Shown one piece after another: positions 7,355-15,016 of a stretch of DNA of 64,000 nucleotides (position 1 is its first letter; the number at the start of each line of letters is the position of its first letter). The notes beneath the pieces were generated by a model. It saw nothing but the letters and a program-made list of their open reading frames with translations. It was not told the origin of the DNA and did no database searches. Source of the stretch: Leucobacter komagatae (GTDB taxonomy: Bacteria > Actinomycetota > Actinomycetes > Actinomycetales > Microbacteriaceae); NCBI RefSeq assembly GCF_006716085.1, contig NZ_VFON01000001.1:558001-622000 (forward strand). The letters are read 5' to 3'. A program made the translations under genes and the position numbers.

Positions 7355-8806
7355 GTGAATTCCCCTATCACCGGCGGCACGCCGCTGCCACAAGAACAAC
7401 CCACCAATCGCACGGTGACCGCCGTGATCGCGATCCTCGCGATCTCCGCCTTCGTCATGATCCTGAACGAGACCGTCCTGAGTGTCGCGCTCCCCCCGCT
7501 CATGGCGGAGTTCGGCGTCGGCGCAACGACCATCCAGTGGCTGACCACGGGCTTCCTCCTCACCATGGCAGTGGTGATCCCCACAACTGGATATCTCCTC
7601 AGCCGGTTCTCGATCCGCGCGCTGTTCATCGTCGCGCTACTGCTTTTCCTCACCGGAACTGCGATTGCCGCGATCGCCCCCGGGTTCGGGGTGATGCTTG
7701 CGGCGCGGGTCGTGCAGGCCTGCGGCACCGCCATCGTGATGCCACTGCTCATGACCAGTACGCTCACCCTGGTGCCACCGCAGCATCGCGGTACCGTGAT
7801 GGGGCTCAACTCGATCGTGATCTCTGTCGGCCCGGCGATCGGCCCGACGCTCTCAGGCGTCGTCATCGAGGCGCTCGGGTGGCGGTGGGTCTTCGGGTTG
7901 ATGGTGCCGATTGCCCTCATCGCGCTCGGACTTGGCCTGGTCTTCATGCCGAGGCTCGGCGGTGGGAACCGAGCACCGCTTGACGTACCCTCCGTGGTGC
8001 TCGCGCTGTTCGGCTTTGGCGGTATCGTCAGCGCGGTCTCATCCGCGTCAGACCTCGCCACAGGCTCCCTCGTCCCGCCCGTCGCGCTCGCCGTCGGCGT
8101 CGTCGCTCTCGTTGCCTTTATTTCGCGCCAGAAACGCCTTCAGGCAGCTGGCCGCGGGCCGCTGCTCGACCTGCGGCCGTTCCGAGAGCGCAACTTCTCG
8201 CTGTCGGTAACGGTGCTCACGGTGGCGTTCGGCGTGATGCTCGGCACCGTCGTGATTCTCCCGATCTATGCCCAGTCGGGTCTGGGGATGAGCGTGCTCG
8301 CGACCGGGCTCATGCTGCTGCCCGGGGGCATCACCCAGGGTGTGCTCGCGCCCGTCGTGGGCAGGCTCTACGACATGCTGGGACCCAAGCCGCTCGTCAT
8401 ACCCGGCACGCTCGTGCTGCTCGGCTCACAGTGGTGGCTCACCACGATTAGCGCCGAGACGACGACGGGGCAGCTCGTTGCAATGCACATGACGTTCTCG
8501 GCGGGGATGGCGCTCGTCCAGACCCCGATGATGACGCACGCGATGAGCTCCCTTCCGCTCCCCCTCTACGGTCATGGCAGCGCGATCTTGAACACGCTGC
8601 AGCAGCTCGCCGGGGCTGCGGGCACGGCGGCCCTTGTTGGCGCGCTCGCGCTTGGCGCCGCGCTCTCGCAGGCGCCTGAAGCAGCAGCCCAGGTCGCAGG
8701 AGCGAAGTTGGCGTTCGCGGTCGGCGGTTCACTCATGATCGTTGCGGTCGGGTGCGCTCCGTTCGTCACGCGGCACGCTAGACGGACTCCCGAGGCGAGG
8801 CGGTAG
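7355..8806 (+). CDS. MFS multidrug exporter, DHA2 (EmrB/QacA) type
   Basis: About 483 residues with 12-14 predicted membrane helices. The first is VIAILAISAFVMILNETVLSV, with the DHA2 motif NETVLSVALPPL in helix 1. WLTTGFLLTMAV and the region around YLLSRFSIRALFIVALL correspond to motif A. It would export drugs or toxic metabolites by proton antiport. The start is taken as GTG at 7355, a weak AGAAAG being the only upstream Shine-Dalgarno-like sequence. The open frame extends much further upstream through the regulator gene, but those codons are not plausible. It is controlled together with the divergent TetR gene through the palindrome at 7285-7311. Confidence 0.88.
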   Translation: MNSPITGGTPLPQEQPTNRTVTAVIAILAISAFVMILNETVLSVALPPLMAEFGVGATTIQWLTTGFLLTMAVVIPTTGYLLSRFSIRALFIVALLLFLTGTAIAAIAPGFGVMLAARVVQACGTAIVMPLLMTSTLTLVPPQHRGTVMGLNSIVISVGPAIGPTLSGVVIEALGWRWVFGLMVPIALIALGLGLVFMPRLGGGNRAPLDVPSVVLALFGFGGIVSAVSSASDLATGSLVPPVALAVGVVALVAFISRQKRLQAAGRGPLLDLRPFRERNFSLSVTVLTVAFGVMLGTVVILPIYAQSGLGMSVLATGLMLLPGGITQGVLAPVVGRLYDMLGPKPLVIPGTLVLLGSQWWLTTISAETTTGQLVAMHMTFSAGMALVQTPMMTHAMSSLPLPLYGHGSAILNTLQQLAGAAGTAALVGALALGAALSQAPEAAAQVAGAKLAFAVGGSLMIVAVGCAPFVTRHARRTPEARR

Positions 8807-8853
8807 GGCAAAAGCGTCAGAAGCTCAGAATCGCAGAAGCTCAGTAGTAGCGC

Positions 8854-8904
8854 GAGCCAGGGTGTGCCTGCCAGCGGTGTGCTGGCGAACCGGCGCCCTG
8901 GCTC
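8854..8904. terminator. Complex hairpin between convergent MFS and PemK-like genes
   Basis: GAGCCAGGG (8854-8862) pairs with CCCTGGCTC (8896-8904), with an inner hairpin CCAGC/GCTGG. It lies just past the MFS stop and directly before the end of the convergent gene at 8908, so it may terminate both. Confidence 0.55.
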
Positions 8905-8907
8905 GGC

Positions 8908-9534
8908 CTACTTCATCCCGTGGTACTCGAGCACCCCTCGCACGGCCTCGGTGAAGCGCTCCCGCGCGATCGTCGCACCCTCGCGCCGCATGCCCGCATG
9001 GGTGACCCGGAGGATGCGCTCGGGCGAGACGAAGCTCTCGCGGCCCTGCGAATCCCAGTCGCCGCTGCCAATCGAAATAAAGTCGCGGTGATACTTTGAG
9101 CTGACGTAGCAGCCAAACACGGTGGTCGCATCGATGCGCCCGATGATGAGCACCGGGCGATCTTTGCCACGGCCGTCGTTCTCGACGTACGGCACCCATG
9201 TCCAGACAATCTCACCGGGGTCAGGGTCGCCGTCCATGCTTGGGGCGTACTCGAGCTTCGCTCCGCGCAACTCGCTCGCCTGCACGTCGCGGGTCGCACC
9301 CGCGCCGTACTGTCCGGGGCTCTCGTCGTAGCCGCCCGACGCGCGGCCACCGGCCCCGGCGGAGGGCTTTGCCGAGGGCTTCGGGGCTGGCTTGAGCGTC
9401 GCCTGGGGCTTCTTGGGGCGCTGCGAGGTGCTCTGACTTGGCCGCTGGTTCTTCCCCGAGCCCCCGAGCTTGTCCAGCCCGAGGATGCGCCGTAGCGCAA
9501 CCCCGACCTGGTACCAGATGCTCTCGTTCGACAC
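8908..9534 (-). CDS. PemK/MazF-family toxin-like protein with basic N-terminal linker
   Basis: 208 residues. Residues 1-20 are a short hydrophobic/basic start. Residues about 25-75 form a Lys/Pro/Ser/Ala-rich linker. The C-terminal 110 residues look like the PemK/MazF SH3-like barrel: GEIVWTWVPYVENDGRGKDR followed by PVLIIGR, then SGDWDSQG and RVTHAGM. MazF relatives are endoribonucleases, but no antitoxin gene is adjacent and the N-terminal extension is unusual. The GTG start lies 1 nt after the zapE stop, so it is probably translated with zapE. This solitary form may be a housekeeping RNA-binding protein instead of a toxin. Confidence 0.75.
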   Translation of the reverse strand: MSNESIWYQVGVALRRILGLDKLGGSGKNQRPSQSTSQRPKKPQATLKPAPKPSAKPSAGAGGRASGGYDESPGQYGAGATRDVQASELRGAKLEYAPSMDGDPDPGEIVWTWVPYVENDGRGKDRPVLIIGRIDATTVFGCYVSSKYHRDFISIGSGDWDSQGRESFVSPERILRVTHAGMRREGATIARERFTEAVRGVLEYHGMK

Positions 9535-9535
9535 G

Positions 9536-10600
9536 CTAGTCGACCTCGTGCGAGGTGAGCGCGTTCAGGCGCGACTGGCAGCGCTGGTACTTCTTGCGGT
9601 AGCCGCCGTCGATCATCCCGCCACCGAAGATCTCGGTGAGCGGCAGCCCGGTCGCGCGGATCGGGATCTGGGCGTCGTAGACCCTGTCGATGAACGCGAC
9701 GAACCTGAGCGCGGCCGACTGGTCGGTGAGCTCGTGCACTCCGCGCAGACCGATGGTCTGAACCCCGTCCAGGAGCCCGATGTAGCTCGACGGGTGCACG
9801 GTTGCGAGGTGCCCGATGAGCTCGTCAAAGCCGTCGTCGGTCATGCGCACGCCCGAGGCAGCGACGTCAGCGAGGGCGAACTGGTAGGCCTCGTCGGTCA
9901 GGGTCACGGCGGCGCCCTCAAGGTCACGCTGACGGTAGTCGACGCCGTCGATCCTGATCGTCGTGAAGCGATCGGACATTGCCTGGATCTCGCGCATGAA
10001 ATCGGCGGCCGCAAAGCGGCCCTCGCCGAGCGCATTCGGCGGCGTATTCGAGGTCGCGATGAACTTCGAGCCCGTCTTGGTGAGGTCACCGATCAGGCGG
10101 GTCATGAGCATCGTGTCGCCCGGATCATCGAGCTCAAACTCGTCAATGCAGATGAGCTGAGCGCCCTGCAGCACGCTCACAGCGCCGGCGTAGCCGAGGG
10201 CGCCGACGAGCGCGGTGTACTCGATGAAGGTGCCGAAGTACTTACGCCCCTGCTGCGCGTGCCAGCTCGCTGCGAGCAGGTGCGTCTTACCGACGCCAAA
10301 GCCACCGTCGAGGTAGACGCCGGGCTTCGCCGCAGCGGCCGGTGCGGGCTCCGCCTTCTTCCTCCCGAAGCCGAAGAACCCACCCTTGGCGGCAGCGTTG
10401 CCGCCCCTGGGCGAGACGAACGCACGCAGCAGGTCGCGCGCTTGCGCCTGCGAGGCATAATTCTCGTCGGGTACGTACGAGTCAAAGCTCGCCGTTGCGA
10501 ACTGCGGAGGGGGCGTGAGTGTGGCGACGAGTTCCGTCCCCGAGATCCGCGGATTGCGGTCGACGAGACGGGCGAAACTGTGCGGTTGCGTAGCAGACAT
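9536..10600 (-). CDS. zapE: Cell division protein ZapE (AFG1-family ATPase)
   Basis: 354 residues, the usual ZapE/AFG1 size. Walker A is GGFGVGKTHLL (about 110-120), Walker B is LICIDEFELDD, and an Arg-finger region lies near RLIGDLTKTGSKFIATSNTP. In E. coli ZapE is an ATPase at the constricting Z-ring. The ATG at 10600 is favoured because TAGACT (rc of 10608-10613) ends 7 nt upstream, giving a leaderless mRNA; the in-frame ATG at 10606 is only 1 nt from that box. The -10 box overlaps the stop codon of the upstream hydrolase gene. Confidence 0.88.
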   Translation of the reverse strand: MSATQPHSFARLVDRNPRISGTELVATLTPPPQFATASFDSYVPDENYASQAQARDLLRAFVSPRGGNAAAKGGFFGFGRKKAEPAPAAAAKPGVYLDGGFGVGKTHLLAASWHAQQGRKYFGTFIEYTALVGALGYAGAVSVLQGAQLICIDEFELDDPGDTMLMTRLIGDLTKTGSKFIATSNTPPNALGEGRFAAADFMREIQAMSDRFTTIRIDGVDYRQRDLEGAAVTLTDEAYQFALADVAASGVRMTDDGFDELIGHLATVHPSSYIGLLDGVQTIGLRGVHELTDQSAALRFVAFIDRVYDAQIPIRATGLPLTEIFGGGMIDGGYRKKYQRCQSRLNALTSHEVD

Positions 10601-10610
10601 CCGCATCAGT

Positions 10611-11822
10611 CTACTGCCCCCGCCAGCCCGGCCTCGGGAGGGCAGCAACAAAGCGCAGTACGGTGCTCTCCCAGCGCTCAGGATCAACGTTCCAGAGCCG
10701 CACGTGCCCCGCGCCAGGGATGCTCACGAGCTCTACGAGATCGGGGCGCGTCTCGGCGATCGCCCGCGAACCGTGCCACGGGACGAACCGGTCGTCGGGG
10801 CTCGCGAGGATGAGCGTCGGCACGTCGAGCGTCGCCGCGAGCTGCTCGGGTGCGAGGCCCTCAAAATCGATTCCCGCGGCTTCTCCCGACGGCACGATAC
10901 CGCGGGCAAGGAGGGCCATGCCAGCGTCTGCGATCCAACCGGGCAGCTTGACCTGCGCGGCCTTGTCGCGGAGTATCTGTGCCCAGTCCGCCCCCGGAGA
11001 CTCAAGGATCAGGCCGTCGATGACGTCGCGGTGCGCGCCGCGAGCAACGGACACGAGCGAGGCAGTGCCGCCCATCGACCACCCCATGAGGGTGACGCGC
11101 TCGGCCCCGCGGGCCCGCGCCTCAGTGATCGCAGCGTCAAGGTCGCGGCTCTCGCTGACCCCCATTCCGTAGCGGCCGTGCAGGCCGGCTGGCGCGCCGC
11201 GGTCGTTCCGGTAGGTGATGATCATGCTGGTCACGCCCGCACGAGCAAAGGGCTCGATGCCCCGAAACGTCTCCGCGGGCGAGGCGCCGCGCCCGTGCAT
11301 GTGGATCGCCCAGCGTTTCTTTCGCGGGCGCTTCGGGTGCACGATCCAAGCAGCCATCGGCCCGAGCTCGGTCTCGTACGTCGTTTCCTCGACCCGATAC
11401 CCGAGTTCTTCCGGGTTCGTGTACCACCACCCGACCATTCGCCCGCGCGCTCCGGCGACGAGCTCGCCGCTGTCGACTGCCCGCACCGCACGGAGCACGT
11501 CGGCCCCGTTCCTACCGATGACCGGGCCGAGCCTGGCGTGGCCTGTTGGTTGCGCTCCGACGCCGCCCCCAGCGGCGGCTCCCGGCGGGTCGAACAGCAG
11601 GGAGTGCTGTCCGCGCGCGCGCGATCCCTCGCCCGTCAGCCACACGAGCGGCTCGTCACCCGGAACCACCCGCCGCACGGTGACCGGCCGTTCGAGGCCA
11701 CGGTCGACGGTGACCGAGAGGCGCGCGAGGTAGGCGGAAACCCCGGCGGAAGCGGCGGCAACTCCGACCGCCGCGCCCAAGACCGCGGCCCCGGCAATGG
11801 CAACTCCCTGCGACGCCCGCAT
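10611..11822 (-). CDS. Alpha/beta hydrolase with N-terminal membrane anchor
   Basis: About 403 residues from the ATG at 11822. An Ala/Gly-rich hydrophobic segment (about 5-32) suggests a signal anchor or exported protein. The catalytic domain has HMHGRGASPAETFRG as the oxyanion-hole strand, the nucleophile elbow LMGWSMGGTASL (Ser), LILASPDDRFVPW for the acid, and GAGHVRLWNVDP for the histidine. The substrate cannot be predicted; esterase or peptidase are options. A GGAG precedes the start. The frame stays open to 11924, but that would overlap the promoter of the divergent DUF3000 gene. Confidence 0.8.
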   Translation of the reverse strand: MRASQGVAIAGAAVLGAAVGVAAASAGVSAYLARLSVTVDRGLERPVTVRRVVPGDEPLVWLTGEGSRARGQHSLLFDPPGAAAGGGVGAQPTGHARLGPVIGRNGADVLRAVRAVDSGELVAGARGRMVGWWYTNPEELGYRVEETTYETELGPMAAWIVHPKRPRKKRWAIHMHGRGASPAETFRGIEPFARAGVTSMIITYRNDRGAPAGLHGRYGMGVSESRDLDAAITEARARGAERVTLMGWSMGGTASLVSVARGAHRDVIDGLILESPGADWAQILRDKAAQVKLPGWIADAGMALLARGIVPSGEAAGIDFEGLAPEQLAATLDVPTLILASPDDRFVPWHGSRAIAETRPDLVELVSIPGAGHVRLWNVDPERWESTVLRFVAALPRPGWRGQ

Positions 11823-11908
11823 GCGCGCTCCGTTCTTGGTCGACGTATATTTCGAAAGCCCCGGCGTGGCAGCGCGCCCGGGCACACACAGAACTCTAGT
11901 CTTCGGGT

Positions 11909-12523
11909 GTGTCCACACCCTCAACAGCGCTTCCCGCTGTCTTCGTCAGCGCAGCCGAGCAGCTGCGTCGCGCAACGCTGCGCAGCGACCTCGCGGTGCG
12001 TGAGATCGCGCCCCCCGAGCGGATCGCGCCGCACGCCGCCGCGTTCGCGGCCGGTGTGCGGGAAGGGGCTTCGCCCGATCCTGAGTCTGTGCTCGACTCC
12101 CCCGCGGGCGCCGGGCGTTTCGTGCTCATGCACGACCCCGCATCGGCGGAAGAGTGGGGCGGCGAGTTCCGCATCGTTTGCTACGCGCAGGCCCCGCTCG
12201 AGCTCGAGATCGGCGTTGACCCGTTCATCACCGACGTCGCCTGGTCGTGGCTCACCGACGCCCTCGATTCCCGCTCGGCTCGGTACACTTATATCTCGGG
12301 TACCGCTACCAAGGTGCTCTCAAGCAGCTTTGGGGCACTTGAGGCCCGCGGGGATGGCGCCCAGATCGAGTTGCGCGCCTCCTGGACACCGCTCGGTGAG
12401 AATTTCGCTTCGCACATCGAAGCCTGGTCAGAACTGCTCTGCCTCCTCGCGGGGCTTCCACACGAAGAAGGGGTCGCGTCGCTCACGCAACAACGCGTTC
12501 GAGCGCAACGCTCGGCAAAATAG
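11909..12523 (+). CDS. DUF3000 domain-containing protein
   Basis: 204 residues matching the actinobacterial DUF3000 family, which is regularly found just upstream of ribonuclease D. Recognisable segments are RRATLRSDLAVREIAPPERI, EEWGGEFRIVCYAQAPLE and WTPLGENFASHIEAWSELL. There is no membrane segment. The GTG start is 6 nt downstream of TAGTCT (11897-11902), indicating a leaderless transcript. The next gene starts 2 nt after the stop, so the two are co-transcribed. The function is unknown; the link to RNase D suggests RNA metabolism. Confidence 0.85.
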   Translation: MSTPSTALPAVFVSAAEQLRRATLRSDLAVREIAPPERIAPHAAAFAAGVREGASPDPESVLDSPAGAGRFVLMHDPASAEEWGGEFRIVCYAQAPLELEIGVDPFITDVAWSWLTDALDSRSARYTYISGTATKVLSSSFGALEARGDGAQIELRASWTPLGENFASHIEAWSELLCLLAGLPHEEGVASLTQQRVRAQRSAK

Positions 12524-12525
12524 AT

Positions 12526-13692
12526 ATGACACCTGCAGCATGGTCAATGGTTACGGACGATGCGGAGCTGGAGCGCGCGAGCGCCCTCATCGCGGGCGGC
12601 AGCGGCCCGTTCGGCGTTGACACCGAGCGCGCATCGGGCTTTAAATACAGCAACCGCGCGTACCTCGTGCAGGTCTTTCGTCGGGGCGCCGGCACATTCC
12701 TCTTTGATCCCGTCGGGATCACCGACTTCTCACCGCTCGCTCAGGCGCTCACGGGCGACGAGTGGGTGCTGCACGCCGCAGATCAGGATCTCCCGAGCCT
12801 CGCCGAAATTGGTCTTGTGCCCGAGCGCCTGTTCGACACCGAACTCGCCTCACGCCTCCTCGGGCTGGAGCGCGTCGGGCTCGGCGCCGTCACGCACGAG
12901 TTGCTCGGCATCGAACTCGCGAAGGCTCACTCCGCCTCGGACTGGTCGACCAGGCCACTGCCCGAGCCGTGGCTCGAATACGCGGCGCTCGACGTCGCCC
13001 TCCTCCCCGACCTGCGTGACGCGGTCGAGGAACGCCTCGAGGCCGCCGGCAAGCGGCAGTTCGCGGAGCAAGAATTTGAGGCCGTCAGACTGAAGGAGCC
13101 GAAGCCCAAGGCCACCGAACCATGGCGCAAGCTTTCGGGCGGGAACCGGTTGCGTGCGCCGCGGCAGCTCGCCATGGCACGCGAACTCTGGACGGCCCGT
13201 GACGACTTCGCGCGGTCGAAGGACGTCGCGCCGGGCAGGCTTCTCCCCGACGCATCGATCATCGCCGCGGTAACTGCGAACCCGCGCTCGGCGGGTGAGC
13301 TCGCTTCGCTCAAAACCTTCCGCGGCCGCGCGAGCCGTTCCGAGCTCGACCGCTGGTGGAAGGCGATCCTCCGCGGAAAAACGACGGAGGATCTGCCCGG
13401 GCCGAAGAAGCGCGAACCCGGCACGATCCCGAGCCACCGCGGCTGGGCGCAGCGACACCCCGAGGCCGCTGACCGCCTCGTTGAGCTCCGCGCCGTCGTT
13501 ACGGCCGAGGCGGAGCGTCAGCACATGCCACCCGAGAACCTCATCGCCCCCGCTCTCGTGCGTGAGCTGGCGTGGGCGCCACCCACTGATCCCTCGCCCG
13601 AGGGGGTCGCGAACCGGCTTGCCGACCTGGGCGCGCGCCCCTGGCAGCTTGCACTAGTGGCACCAATTCTCTCGACGGTTTTTGTAGAGTAG
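12526..13692 (+). CDS. rnd: Ribonuclease D-like protein (DEDDy exonuclease plus HRDC)
   Basis: 388 residues. The 3'-5' exonuclease domain comes first (about 20-175): FGVDTERASGFKYSNRAYLV carries the first D-x-E. WVLHAADQDLPSLAEIG carries the second Asp. WLEYAALDVALLPDL carries the final YxxxD. The HRDC domain follows (about 205-285), starting RQLAMARELWTARDDFARSK. It trims structured RNA 3' ends. It overlaps nothing and sits 2 nt behind the DUF3000 gene. Confidence 0.9.
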   Translation: MTPAAWSMVTDDAELERASALIAGGSGPFGVDTERASGFKYSNRAYLVQVFRRGAGTFLFDPVGITDFSPLAQALTGDEWVLHAADQDLPSLAEIGLVPERLFDTELASRLLGLERVGLGAVTHELLGIELAKAHSASDWSTRPLPEPWLEYAALDVALLPDLRDAVEERLEAAGKRQFAEQEFEAVRLKEPKPKATEPWRKLSGGNRLRAPRQLAMARELWTARDDFARSKDVAPGRLLPDASIIAAVTANPRSAGELASLKTFRGRASRSELDRWWKAILRGKTTEDLPGPKKREPGTIPSHRGWAQRHPEAADRLVELRAVVTAEAERQHMPPENLIAPALVRELAWAPPTDPSPEGVANRLADLGARPWQLALVAPILSTVFVE

Positions 13693-13809
13693 CGATAACT
13701 TTCTTCGGCACTCGCCGACCCTCTTCAACCGATCTGCGCACGAGACCTGCGCCGCGCAGCGCGACTTCGTAGGATGAGACCATCCGACACACCACATGAT
13801 GGAGGCGAA

Positions 13810-15012
13810 GTGGCCACAATGAGAGAAGTCGTGTTCGTAGACGGGGTTCGCACCCCCTTCGGGCGCGCTGGGGAAAAGGGCATGTACGCGGGAACCCGCG
13901 CTGATGATCTCGCCGTGAAGGCACTCCAGGGGCTCATGGAACGAAACCCCAACGTCCCGCTCGATCGCATTGATGATGTGGGCATCGCGGCGACCACCCA
14001 GCAGGGTGACCAGGGTCTGACCCTCGGCCGCTCAGTCGCGATCCTCGCGGGGCTCCCCCAGACCGTCCCGGGCTTTGCGCTCGACCGCATGTGCGCGGGC
14101 GCGATGACGACGGCGTCGTTCATGGGCGCTGCTATCGGGGCCGGCCAGTACGACCTCGCAGTCGCAGGCGGCGTCGAGCACATGGGCCGTCACCCGATCG
14201 GCGAGGGCGCAGACCCGAACCCCCGCTTCGTCGCCGAGAAGATGGTGAGCCCCGATGCGCTCAACATGGGCATGACCGCGGAGCGGCTGCACGACCGCTT
14301 CCCGCAGCTCACCAAGGAGCGCTCCGACCGCTTCGGCATGCTCAGCCAGCAGAAGGTGCAGGCGGCGTACGATCGCGGCGACATTCAGCCAGACCTCGTT
14401 CCCGTCGCGTTCCAGTCCGCGCAGGGCTGGGGTATGGCAACCGAAGACGAGGGGCGCCGCCCCGAGACGACGATGGAGGGGCTCGCGACGCTGAAGACCC
14501 CGTTCCGCCCCCACGGTCGCGTGACGGCCGGCACCGCGTCGCCGCTCACCGATGGCGCGACGATGTCGCTGCTCGCCGGCGGCGACACCGCGAAGGAGCT
14601 CGGCCTCAAGCCGAAGATGCGCCTCGTCTCGTTCGCCTTTGCCGGCGTCGAGCCCGAGGTCATGGGCCTCGGCCCGGTCCCCTCAACCGAGAAGGCCCTC
14701 AAGAAGGCGGGCCTGTCAATTAACGACATCGGCCTGTTCGAACTTAATGAGGCGTTCGCCGTGCAGGTGCTCTCGCTGCTCGATCACTTTGAGATCGCCG
14801 ATGACGACCCGCGCGTCAACATGTGGGGCGGCGCGATCGCCATTGGCCACCCGCTTGCGGCAACCGGCGTTCGCCTCATGATCCAGCTCGCGCGCCAGTT
14901 CGAGCAGCGCCCCGACGTGCGTTACGGGGTCACCGCGATGTGCGTTGGCCTCGGCCAGGGCGGCACCCAAATTTGGGAGAACCCACACTTCAACGGCAAG
15001 AAGGGCAAGTAA
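13810..15012 (+). CDS. fadA: Acetyl-CoA C-acyltransferase (thiolase, FadA)
   Basis: About 400 residues. The acylated nucleophile is Cys95 in ALDRMCAGAMTT. The active-site His is in GGAIAIGHPLAATGVR, and the second Cys is in TAMCVGLGQGG. It cleaves 3-ketoacyl-CoA in the last step of beta-oxidation and forms a pair with the FadB protein 4 nt downstream. The GTG at 13810 is chosen because GGAGG lies 4 nt upstream, although an ATG three codons later is possible. TAGGAT near 13770 is a candidate -10 box. Confidence 0.93.
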   Translation: MATMREVVFVDGVRTPFGRAGEKGMYAGTRADDLAVKALQGLMERNPNVPLDRIDDVGIAATTQQGDQGLTLGRSVAILAGLPQTVPGFALDRMCAGAMTTASFMGAAIGAGQYDLAVAGGVEHMGRHPIGEGADPNPRFVAEKMVSPDALNMGMTAERLHDRFPQLTKERSDRFGMLSQQKVQAAYDRGDIQPDLVPVAFQSAQGWGMATEDEGRRPETTMEGLATLKTPFRPHGRVTAGTASPLTDGATMSLLAGGDTAKELGLKPKMRLVSFAFAGVEPEVMGLGPVPSTEKALKKAGLSINDIGLFELNEAFAVQVLSLLDHFEIADDDPRVNMWGGAIAIGHPLAATGVRLMIQLARQFEQRPDVRYGVTAMCVGLGQGGTQIWENPHFNGKKGK

Positions 15013-15016
15013 CGCC

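Noticed and set aside
9470..12620. Long forward frames (447 and 701 codons) opposite zapE and the hydrolase
   Set aside because: They run antisense through genes with clear catalytic motifs and even across gene boundaries. Composition is Arg/Pro-rich shadow.
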